From contig CM069436.1 in assembly GCA_035610365.1 (NCBI GenBank), positions 42,911,117 to 42,975,116 on the forward strand: a DNA stretch of 64,000 bases, in the 5' to 3' direction. Position numbers and translations under genes: made by a program. Of this stretch, positions 24,511 through 34,530 are shown piece by piece. The notes beneath the pieces are model-generated. The model saw only the letters and a list, made by a program, of their open reading frames with translations. It did no database searches and was not told the DNA's origin. How positions within the stretch are numbered: position 1 is the stretch's first letter; each line of letters begins with the position of its first letter. This DNA comes from Aquatica leii (Eukaryota > Arthropoda > Insecta > Coleoptera > Lampyridae).

Positions 24511-25054
24511 ATAGTCTTAGGTACCTTTTTATGTTTAGTAGGTATTATTTCTCTAATTGTTGCACGCGCAGGATTCGAACCTATATTATATATAGAATTT
24601 AATTTCAATTATGCATTAAATATCTAATAAACCGTTTATGTTAGAATTTTTTTTTTATTTAAATGAATTGTTAAGAGAAAATTTTTTTGTCAAAAATACA
24701 TTTTTCTGATTCAAGGGATCTTAAAACGTAAAATAATGCAAAAAAAATTTTTTAGAAAAAAATTGCGATCGTTATACTTTCTATATAGGAAAATAAAAAA
24801 TTACTAAGATTAATCAACCTTTTTAACTAACAAAAATTTATTTTGACGATAACTTACAAAAACGATTTATTGACGGTCAAGTAATGCATGCTCAAGAAAT
24901 ACGTCTTCATTACTAAATTATCTATTGTTTGTTTCTCATTTTAGTAATTACTGTAGTAATTATTTGGTGTAAACTTAACAATAAGCAATATTTGTAAGAA
25001 AATCTTAAGTCTTTCGACTGGGCACGAAGGAGTTTATAACTCATAAGAAATACA

Positions 25055-25162
25055 GCAGAAACGCTCTGTTACAAAGAGGCTTCTATTTATTCGGTTTGCC
25101 GGTCACTAATCCCTCTAATCGATTATCGGTACAGGCTCCACCACTTGACTGCCACAGTGACA
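25055..25162 (-). repeat. Right (5') LTR of Ty3/gypsy element 1, outer part
   Basis: Matches 20217-20324 of the left LTR and ends GTGACA, followed directly by CTAT (25163-25166), the same 4 bp that precede the left LTR. Confidence 0.82.
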
Positions 25163-25710
25163 CTATGTTTGTTTTCAAGACGGTACGTCAAAGAAAATGT
25201 TGTTCAACAGTGCGCCAACAGCGTCGCCAATGCATATACGCTGACTAGAGAAATTTCGATTTAGTTTAACTCTAACGTTTTAAGAAGATGGTAGAGTTTG
25301 CATCCGTAATTAAAATTCTTTCACATTTAATCTGAATAGCAAATTTAAAATGTGATCAAACTTATAGAAGATTACACAAAACTCAAAAACAAAGCGCATC
25401 AAAATAAAAACAAACTGACGCGTGAGAGAAAATTGAGCAAAAATGAAAAGTTTTGCAATCCAAATTTAGACAAAATTGTGCTACAAGTGTCACAAAACGC
25501 AAGTAAGGTAAGTAACAATATTTTTTTAATTACAATAAGACATAATATTACAAGAATTAATATTATTTTTCATTCCGTTTTGATAGCACAGAAAAATCAT
25601 AGGCAAATAAAGGCATAAGGAATCACAAAATCTAAATTTATTATTAATACGAATAATGATAAGAAAATAGAATAGAAATTATTAAAATGTCACATGTTAC
25701 TGTGACATTT

Positions 25711-25758
25711 ACCACTCTGAAGATGCAAGCTGCAATGTCTTGCGAAACGTCAGTTGGT
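25711..25758 (+). ncRNA. Hammerhead-like motif, 25.7 kb copy (best-formed)
   Basis: ACCACT (25711-25716) can pair with AGT-T-GGT (25752-25758, one bulged T) as stem I. CTGAAGA is 25717-25723, followed by one extra T. Stem II is GCAAG/CTTGC (25725-25729 with 25739-25743) around a 9-nt loop. GAAA is 25744-25747; C-G is a single-pair stem III and GTC (25749-25751) is the canonical cleavage triplet. All conserved positions of a type I hammerhead except the spacing before stem II are present. No PLE coding sequence was recognised next to it. A small hairpin (TGTCAC...GTGACA, 25689-25708) lies just upstream. Confidence 0.6.
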
Positions 25759-25978
25759 TTAGGTTCACGAACGACAATACGGCAAAGGCCAAGTTCTACT
25801 TCTTGTTTTGACTCTCAAGGACCAAGCCTAAGTCAATGTGTTAAACTACGACGTGGTCTAAGCCAAAAGTCGCTTATAAACAAATTAAATTTGATCTTGA
25901 TGAGCGTACCTTTCCTAAACTTTATTGTTAATGCCCTGCGTGTTAACTAAAAAAATAAAAAATATTAGAAATTGGTGC

Positions 25979-26220
25979 TATAGATGGCGTTGACCACAAC
26001 ACTTGAATATGTATCTAGAACCAAACAGTAATATGAGCTATATAAATATTTTGATACAATTGTGGAAATATATAGAAAGTAATTCCCAAGACTGATTATC
26101 TCCAAAAGGGTAAAACAGCTGTACACTAGTAGTAGTAATTTTTGCAATTGTACCGATATAGTTACATACACTATATTTGTTAGTAGATTATACAAGATGG
26201 CGTTGACTACAACACTGTAA
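25979..26220. repeat. Direct repeat GATGGCGTTGACYACAACACT
   Basis: Two near-identical about 21-bp units, at about 25984-26004 and 26196-26216, about 212 bp apart, in AT-rich DNA. They could be the ends of a small non-autonomous element or a local duplication. Confidence 0.5.
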
Positions 26221-26249
26221 TAAAAATATTGGAAATACTTTATGGTCAT

Positions 26250-27779
26250 ATAAAAACCAATAAGTATTCAGGAAAGCTCAACAAAAAAAATAAATAATTT
26301 CAACAAAAAACCTGTAAAAAATATAAAATTGGAATTAAGAAAACAGAACAATTCTAAATATTTTATATAAAAAATTACACACAAAATTAATTTTTCAACA
26401 GTTGATTAAGTTTTTACTTGAAAAATTTAAGTTTTTGAGCTATATGAGGTTTGGAACTTGTTTTTATATTAATTGCTACTCAACTGATATCTCAGTTTGA
26501 AAACATTTTCAATAAAGGTTAATGTTTATAGTGAGAGTTGCAGCATTTTCTCAATGTTTTTCTGGATAATGGTTAAGCAATATAACAACAATAATAAAAC
26601 ATTAAAAGATCATTATATAAACAATAATTTAATGATTCTAATATAAATGAGTCTTTAAGCAAAATTTACATAATAACTGTTTAATTAAGAAACGATTCAT
26701 TAATTATATTAGTGATGACTACTTATTCATTGAAGATGCATTACAACTAATTTGTTATTACACTATTACAGCTAAGTATGTATATACAATAGTATAGTAA
26801 TACTAATAAATAGTTATTACCTTTCGTTTTTATTTACCAAAGTATTATTGAAAGTTAATGTAATAACATTTATTTATATATAGACAATTAAATTATTTTA
26901 AATGTATAGAGATTGTTAAAGTTTATAAGGATCTATTGAATCGTTTCTTTATACTTTGAATGAAAAGAATCTTGTAAGCTTTGTTTAGTATACAATAGAT
27001 AATTTAGTTTTTGCACATGGCTTTACAAACAACAGAGAAAAAAACTAACACATAAAGCACTGTTTGTTTTTAAAGTGAGTATTGTGTATTGATGATAATT
27101 ATTCATAACATAATTTTATTTTTTTTATGTTACCATATGATAATTGCATTGGTAAGAATTCTAAACTTTTAATAAATTACTATCAAAAATACATTACTGT
27201 GGCAGACTACTATTTGTGTAAAATATTAAAGTTAGTTTGTTTTTCAATATTAAAACTTTTATTAAAAGATTTATGTGTATCATCAATTTATGTATATTGG
27301 AATAGACAAAATAATAATTAACGTTTCGAATCTTTTCTTTTAATTGTTATTAATTAGTAGCATCAGTAATTTACACAATTTTTAATCGGCTTAACTGTTA
27401 TTAACTATTAATTTCTTAACCCTTTGCAACTAACAGTCTTATTAGACATCTCAGCTAACATTGGTTTCAGACACGGATTTCACAAAATGTAAAAATATAC
27501 CAAAACTTCAACATTTTATAATAGTTTCTAGTGGATTAAAGTTTTATGAACACGTTTTCATGGTTCTATCATGTATCTAAGAAAAAATACTTTTCATATC
27601 ACAAAAATGTATAGAACCTATTTTGTAAATACATAATGAAACAAATATAGAAACGAGAATAGAAAAAAAGAATGTGCTATGAACAAGGTTATCGTAAAAT
27701 GCAACATATGAAAGAAATTAAAACTGCATTTGCACATTGAAGAAACGTTTTGGTAAACCAAAAAATTTAAATATTTTCT
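26250..27779. other. AT-rich intergenic sequence
   Basis: Very AT-rich. No family recognised; the frame at 27127-27321 looks spurious. Confidence 0.4.
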
Positions 27780-28115
27780 AGAGGTATGTCATAGAACTCG
27801 GAAATTCTCATACGAATGGATTTTGGAAGATTTTGTATTGTTAGTCCGCGCTTGATATGTTCTTTAACTAATGTGGTCTAAGAAAGAAAATCTCTTCAAC
27901 GGCATCTTATTCGTGCGAAGTTGTATGGTTCACAAAGTTTATCTACTATATCCACTCCGTACTTAATTTTATTATAGTCAATTATAATTTCTGGTTTATT
28001 TGTCTCAATATCTATAGCATCATCTTCGTGTATTATAGACAGCAGAATAACCTGTTTGTTTTTTCTTGACGTATATAAAACCAGAGTAGATCTCTTTTGA
28101 AAAACAAACTTAGTT
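27780..28115 (-). pseudogene. piggyBac transposase relic, C-terminal part
   Basis: Minus strand: STLVLYTSRKNKQVILLSII then HEDDAIDIETNKPEIIIDYN and KYGVDIVDKLCEPYNFAR, the piggyBac block in which GVDTVDKLC is highly conserved. After a stop it ends with LVKEHIKRGLTIQNLPKSIR, the C-terminal tail of one insect piggyBac lineage. This lineage differs from the relic at 7.2-8.0 kb, which has a GVSDQ-type block. It may be the C-terminal end of the element whose N-terminal part lies at 31.6-32.2 kb, also on the minus strand. Confidence 0.72.
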
Positions 28116-30574
28116 GTTTATTCAAGTCATTTCATCGCCATTTCGCTAAGAATATGCCGTTTATTCTTCCTAAAGGTACCTATTATGATCAACTTGTGAA
28201 CCATCAGGAGTATCTTGGCGAAATGAATATGTTATGTTAAAAAGTTAGTAGATTATTTTTCGAGTATAAAATTTGTTCCTCGACACGCTTACTTTTCGTA
28301 GTCGGCTGTCAAACGAATTTATTTCCTGTTAACGCTTAGTATAATACGGACCGTTCTTAGCGGTATCTCTGGCCCAACAAGGCTTTCATTATTAAATTGT
28401 TTCACGCCATTCCACGTGAATATGTGGACGAATTCTGCCTATTGCTGAGTGAAAGCTTATTTTAGAGTATGTGATTTTATAACGTTTTTTTATATTGAGG
28501 GCTTAAATTAATTTTTTAGCAGCTCCGATCCCTCTATCTGTAACCTTATCAGTGACGTTGGTAATACCTGCTTGTCAAAAAGTTTTTATGACGTCAGGTC
28601 GCTGAAGGCTAAGAAGTTGAATATCATTTTATGGGAAGAAATCCTTACACAAGTGCGAAGTTAATTAGAGAGAAGCTCAGCGCATCCTTTTACGTTAAAT
28701 ATCGTATGCATTAAATAAAATTACTTGTACTAACACCGTACGTACGTTTTGTGTCAAATTGCATATTACGTTTTAGGTCATACTGGTACGGAATTAGATA
28801 ATACCGTACTGGATAATACACAACTGTAAGTATTGCATTTTCTATTTTACTTCGTTAGTCATGTTGATTATCGGAATGCCCACATGTTGTTACGTGCGAA
28901 ATTTTTATTACGGAATACCCTGTATATGAATTAAAATTAGATTCCGGTTTTGACGCCCTCTGCCGATCTTTTCTTAGGACTGTCATTTTACGACGAAATC
29001 GTTACGCTGTCAACTACATGCCGAGAATCTTGAACTGATTTTTAAATTTTTAAGGACATCACTTGTGATAAACACAAATTTATAAGGCGATTGCGAATTT
29101 ATTACGATTCTTTCGGCACAGGGTAAGATATTTTGTCTCTAATCTATTAAGAGTCCTTCGTATTTTCTGTAATAATGTGATAGCCGGTTCCACCACGTTG
29201 TAAGCAACTGTTCGCTTTAAGCAGTAATAAGGATGCATAAGTACCAGTAATAAATACCGCTACCGAGCATATAAGCTGTTGTGAGGGCCTGCTACTTAAA
29301 TAACAACGAGGTCTCGTCGAACAATGCGTCAGAGATGCTGATTTGTGGATAGAAGTCGATTGTGTTATCAACCACCTGTTCGAAATTACTACCTACAGCA
29401 TTCGATACAACGGGTTCTTATATAACATTTAATGATTTATTAATACTAATTTTGTAGCTTCCTATTCTTCGTGAGTTAGTGTGTGCCACGATTTGCTATT
29501 AAATATTTATTACAGGCCGCTAGGGGGAAAACGTTTTCTTTGCGAAAGTGGACACTGGATTTCGGGCGAGTTTATTTGATTGATTTTTATATCGCTGTCA
29601 CGAAAGTTACTCACAGAATTTTGGTTAATGTTAATGTCCGTAATTACGTTTACTGTTTATATACTAATAAGGTAATTTCAATCATCATTTAACTTGTATC
29701 GCATGCTGTATACAAACAATATTTACTACGAGATTTTCTGCGCTGTTCGTTTCGACCTGACTTACATATGTATTGTGTGTTGTCGATACTGCTGGCATTC
29801 ATGCACTGAGAATTAGATATAATCTTGTTAATCTTGTATGTTGCTAAATCAAAATTTTCTACATTTGTTAATCATAATTGTTAGTCTTTCTAGTATTTAT
29901 GGATTGAGGAATTTAATATATATATCTGTCAATTTGCTACGCTGCTAAATTAAAGTTTTTATATTTGTTATATATACTTAGTAATCGTTCAAGCATGGAT
30001 GAGTGGAGAAATTTCATATATTCTTGTTAATTCCCTACGTTAATACATGAAAGTGGTTATGTTTGTTAATCTCTCTTTTATTTTTTTCTTTCTCCTGTAA
30101 TTATCGTTACTTATTAACTAATTTTGGCTACTCGAACATCAGAGTAACAAGGATTACAAACCTCAAATTTAGTTACAAGTTTGGACCGTCTGTCGTGATC
30201 GAGGCAGAAGTGTTAATTTGGTTTAGATCTGGCGCCCTTAAGCATAATTCCCTTGAAACTCCGCTATCTCCGACTGTGTGAGTTGGCCGTGCAAGATTCG
30301 TAAGACATAAAGCTTGTAACAATGTACATACTAAGTGGTAATCACAATTAATGTTAAAATCTTTTTTTGTGTGTCACATACTTATCGGGTGCGCTTTGAT
30401 TCTCTACACTTTTGATTTTTGTATTCATGTAATTTAACTTAATACAGTAAAGTCATTCTTTTGTTAAATGTAGAAGTTAGATCAATTAGGGCACTTTAAT
30501 GTGCGACGTGTTGCCCAGTCAAAGACCGTAACTTATATTTGGCCTGTGATATCAACCCATGTAATATTGTTTGC
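28116..30574. other. Unassigned sequence, moderately GC-richer than its flanks
   Basis: Base composition is more balanced than in most of the window at 28.2-29.4 kb, but no reading frame resembles a known family. The frame at 29147-29371 (-) is not convincing. It could be a non-coding part of a long-terminal-repeat or non-autonomous element. Confidence 0.35.
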
Positions 30575-30685
30575 AACGTTTGTATAACTATACTTATGTG
30601 CTGTCTACGTCCTCTTCAACTACTTCTGTGATAGAATAAATATATATTCTGTGTTATCACTTCTGTTATTTGTTCTTTTTCAGCT
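30575..30685. repeat. About 110-bp direct repeat, left copy
   Basis: The block with TAAATATATATTCTGTGTTA, ending TTATTTGTTCTTTTTC, recurs at 34425-34530 in the same orientation, 3.85 kb away. It may be an LTR end (AATAAA is inside it) or two copies of a short dispersed repeat. No TG/CA borders could be fixed. Confidence 0.6.
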
Positions 30686-30839
30686 TTTTTTGTAGTGAAT
30701 TCTATTTCAAATTTACTGGATCGAGTGAGATGTAAGATATAAGTTTTCCTTGTAAACAGTCAATTATAGTACATTGCTTATTAGAAATGTATATACTAGA
30801 AGAAGAACTAACCCAACAGCCTTTATTTTTAAAAATAAA

Positions 30840-31530
30840 TTAATTAAATGTAACATTACTGGTACAATTTGAATTGTTACTGATATTTACAGTTTTAGTC
30901 GAACTCTCCGATTTGCTTTTGTCCGCCGTGTCGACATACCTCCATAAATACCAAACATCAAAAGTACCTGTACAAAAATGGTTAGTATTACTATCAGAAA
31001 AAACATATATTACATATAAGTCAAACACAAATCTTTGTGAATAACCATTTCTCATATGAAGCTTCACAAATGAATTTGGTTACTTGTTCTGCTGTTAATA
31101 CTTTGGTTTTTTTAGGTACGTAACCAACACACTGACGTTTGAGAAATGCTATTGTTTGTAGAAATTTGTACGAATAAATGCATCAGTGTATAAGTAAAAA
31201 ATAGAAGTATTACGCAAGTATACTCTGTGAATTGTACTTACTTGCTAATGTCTACAATTTCTTTAATAGATAAACAACTTTTTATCATAGAGAATCGACT
31301 CCACAGGGTACATGATTTCAAAAGTTTAGCTTTCTCTGACAAATAAACAAGCAAAACATCATCAATCACAGATTTTACATTTTTTTGTTCGCGCCATTAT
31401 AGAACAAACGATACTCTTTTTCATATCTGTCTCGAGATTTTTTAGGAAGTAATTCTGCTCGTACTTCTGCTGCTTGCTGAGTAATATTTTTTGGTATTTC
31501 AAAATTATGTTCTACAGAATCCATCTTTTA
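30840..31530 (-). pseudogene. Crypton-like tyrosine recombinase relic
   Basis: Minus strand from about 31524: a start-like MDSVEHNFEIPKNITQQAAE, then KKSRDRYEKEYRLFYNW, DDVLLVYLSEKAKLLKS and TLWSRFSMIKSCLSIKEI. This is the SAM-like N-terminal core-binding domain of eukaryotic tyrosine recombinases of Crypton type. The stretch VGYVPKKTKVLTAEQVTKFI (about 31120-31060) is the linker that leads into the catalytic domain. After that only a poorly conserved stretch remains (to 30840), and the catalytic R...HxxR...Y residues cannot be seen. Frame changes and loss of the C-terminal domain make it inactive. Confidence 0.65.
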
Positions 31531-31639
31531 AAATATTGGTCTACGTCAAAACAATTATGCATGAAATTTTCAATGCATTCTAGATATGCATTGTTTTAAT
31601 GAAGGTTGATTCAGAGATATGTATTTTAATTTTTATATG

Positions 31640-32225
31640 TTTTATTCTAGTTTTGTAGACAGCTACAGGTATAATAAAAAATATCGTTCATTACACGGCA
31701 GAAACTGCTTAAACCCGTTCTTGCAAACTCGCACGGGAAAAGCCTTCTTTGAAGCCTAGTAATGAAATATACTATTTCCTGCATAACATCAGTAAAAAAT
31801 AGCTTCCGTATATCAACAAGTTTTTTATCCCACAAAAATTTTTATTCCCCTCTGGCAGTTATTCGATTATATTTTCGGCAGGAGTTTGAATAGTTCACCT
31901 TGAACCCAAACGTTTTCTCCGTCCAGATCCGTCTGTAGCAAATGAAACACGGTTTCCAAAATCTTTCTAAAATTTGAAATTACTGCTTTAAACTTCACTA
32001 GCTACATCAATCTGCATAAACTCATGTTATCATCACTCTCGCGCAGTGAAACATCCTGTTCACTTTCAAAATCATAAATTTCAATTTCTACATTATCACT
32101 TTCCGAGTCGCAACCCCTATCTTCTGGGCTACCTTTTGTGTCAGTTACGCATTTTTCCTAGAGGCGTAAAAACCTATCTTGCGTCTTTTATAGCTCCGTG
32201 CACCCATTTTTATTTGTAATCTGTA
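31640..32225 (-). pseudogene. piggyBac N-terminal relic
   Basis: Minus strand: a start-like MGARSYKRRKIGFYASRKNA at about 32203, then an acidic region (VEIEIYDFESEQDVSLRESD), and near 31890-31790 TPAENIIEYLP followed by DIRKLFFTDVMQEIVYFI. That matches the piggyBac N-terminal domain, where TPAxNI...P..LFFTDEILEEI is typical. The catalytic part is absent here. Orientation agrees with the C-terminal piece at 27.8-28.1 kb. Confidence 0.6.
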
Positions 32226-33440
32226 AGAGAATAAACTTTAATTATTCTAAGGATTGATTAATAGTTTCAAGCTATTCCTAAACTCGATTCCTCCAAATTT
32301 TACTGACAATACATTTTCACTTACCAGCAATGTTGTGCTAAACGTTGCATTAGTTGGTATCTGTTAAGTAAATTAACTTGAATAGTAGAATTTGGTAGTA
32401 TAGTGTACAACTATCCACTAAGCATTCACACCTAGAAAATAAGAAAAATATGCGTAGCCCCGTCAGTTGGAAATTACAATCAAAATTTGTTCAAAACTAA
32501 ATTGAACCAGAACCGTTTTTTTATTTTTTTATTCTTTTTCGATAAGTAAATTCAGGCTAGCTTACTCAGCATTGTCATCACATTTTTCACACGTTCTGTA
32601 ACCGTAACTACCAACTATCATAATCAGTACACGCACGTAATTAATTTATTGCCACTGATTTCTGATCATTTATAATTTAATTTATACAATGTTGTATAAT
32701 TTAAAGCTTTGTGAAATAAATATACCTTTTAAAACTAATTTTCTAGTGCCGCCGTCTTAAAGGATAACACGGACAGTGCCCACTAGCGCTATGTAATTTG
32801 GTGCGCTTTAACTTAAATTTCTAAGGTATTATTTCTAATTTTATTTCTGTATTGTATTTATTTTACGCTTGGCGCGGTTCTGTAATTTTCTAAGATTGTC
32901 AAAAACTCAGCATTATTTGTTCCTGGTAAATAATGTGTTGAAACTTAAGAACTTTGTTTTTAGTTTTTTAAATGAAATTTATTTCTTTTTTTTTTAAATT
33001 TATTTTTGAATATTCTTCACTATTCTTGCATTGTCTTTGGTCTTGAGCTTATCTTTTCTACTTGAAAACCGCGTGTTATCTCACGTCTAAGCTAAGGTTA
33101 TTTTTGTTCTTTCTTTTTTAGTTAAAAGCGCTAATTTTTGCGAATTTATTTATTTTATTTAACAGCTTTACTACCTATTAAAACATTTACAAACAAACTA
33201 CACAAAGTGTTTTAACTACGGCTCTTCAAACTAAGCTTTGATCCAGCAACGGTCCCAAGAAAAACAATTTTAACAACCTTACAAACTGTTCTGCTTTTGG
33301 ATTTGGTTTTTCTTTTCTTGCGTTTCTTATTCCTCTTGTCGGCATTAAAGTAGTATAGTATACTTTCCAATTTGGGACAGCAATTGGTACGGATCCGTTC
33401 TATGACTGACTGATATCTTTTCTTTATCTTTCTTTCTTTA
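32226..33440. other. AT-rich sequence, nothing recognised
   Basis: No coding or RNA signal identified. A short GC-richer patch near 32745-32810 has no match I know. Confidence 0.35.
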
Positions 33441-34390
33441 TATTAGGGCGGTTGGTTGGGCATTGTAAGGTGATCTCTTTTTTTGTTGTTTTACAGGGTG
33501 AAAAACTAATTAAGCATTAACATCTAGTCTTATTTTTGTCCATCTTTCTCTATCTCTTATCTATCCTGCTTCTCATTTCTTTCTTCTTAGGCTAAGGGAC
33601 TTTCTATGTACCAACAGTTCTGTTTTCTTTTTGATTTTCTTTAAGGTTCACTTTTTGGGTAGTTAGTTGGACACAGAAACATCTAGTCTTATCTTTCTCC
33701 GTTTGTTTTTTACTTTTTTCTTTCTTTTCTTTCTCTTTTGCTTCTTAAGGTTCTATTTTAATGCAATTGTTTCTTTTGCTTTTTTTCTTTTCTTTAATCG
33801 TGGTTTGTTGCTTAAACACTTTCTTTCTTTTTTTAGCAACGATTTTTTTATTGTTCAATTCAACTGTGTCTTTTTTTTTGTTTTCTTTCTTAGATACTTT
33901 TCTTGCTGTACTCGGTTTAGTGAGGTTTTGTGTTGTTGTTTTTGGTTTGGAACTTGGAATAGACTGTAACGTCGCTTTTTGTACTCTGTACTTCCGCTTA
34001 GTCGGCATTTTTTATGTTGTCAGTCATTGTTAGGGTATTTCTTATCTTCGGTTTTCTTTTGCTCTTGGAATATTCTAATCAGTTCTTCTTTTAGTTTCTA
34101 GACATACACGACACGCACTGACTCACAAGGTTTGAATAGCAGTGAAGCTTTTTATTCTTTTTCATTTACTCTTACTTCTTTTTTTTCGGTTTTGTGTTGG
34201 GTTACGCGGTTTGGATTTTTCTTGCATTGGAACACTTTTGAGTTTAGCTTTTTGAAACTTTATGGTTGTGACTTCTGGATTACTAAATTTTTTCTCTGTT
34301 TTTTTGGTAGTCCGACTTGTGGCGACTTTTTATCTGAATCTTTTTTTGTTTGAGATTTCTTTGTTGGTTTTTCTTTGTTTAGATTTTTAG
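33441..34390. repeat. Pyrimidine-rich low-complexity tract
   Basis: Extended T/C-rich plus strand with many TTTCTTTCTTTT-like runs. It produces several overlapping open frames with F/L-rich or, on the minus strand, K-rich translations. AACATCTAGTCTTAT occurs twice (about 33518 and 33678), so part of the tract is a diverged tandem duplication of about 160 bp. Confidence 0.6.
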
Positions 34391-34424
34391 TCTGTTTGGG
34401 TTTTTTGGTGAAAGAATCTCATAT

Positions 34425-34530
34425 CGTCTGTATACTTATGTACCTTTGTCTTCTTTAACTACTGTCTGTCATGAAATAAATATATATTCTGTGTTATCAC
34501 TTCTGTCGTGTTATTTGTTCTTTTTCGGCT
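34425..34530. repeat. About 110-bp direct repeat, right copy
   Basis: Second copy of the block at 30575-30685, with the same ATAAATATATATTCTGTG core and TTATTTGTTCTTTTTC end. The 3.7 kb between the copies contains the Crypton and piggyBac relics and the pyrimidine-rich tract. Confidence 0.6.

Larger units (their letters stand above)
22976..25054. mobile_element. Sequence interrupting the right gypsy LTR, including a MULE relic
   Basis: Lies between the two recognisable parts of the right LTR. It begins near GACTGGTGTGGTCACC (with GTGTGGTCACCACAC as a perfect short palindrome) and contains a poly-A/CCC tandem repeat and a MULE transposase. The central about 250 bp of the LTR cannot be found on either side, so insertion was accompanied by loss or strong divergence. 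No target duplication was found. Confidence 0.6.

Noticed and set aside
24560-24600. Possible tRNA or SINE: perfect B-box AGGTTCGAATCC on the minus strand
   Set aside because: Only a T-arm-like piece is present; no A-box, anticodon arm or acceptor pairing at the right distance.
25687-25950. Plus-strand frame of 87 residues
   Set aside because: Contains the hammerhead-like motif and shows no protein-like features; the RNA structure is the better explanation.
33745-34008. Lysine-rich 87-residue frame on the minus strand and F/L-rich frames on the plus strand
   Set aside because: They arise from a pyrimidine-rich low-complexity tract; open frames are expected there and no domain is recognisable.
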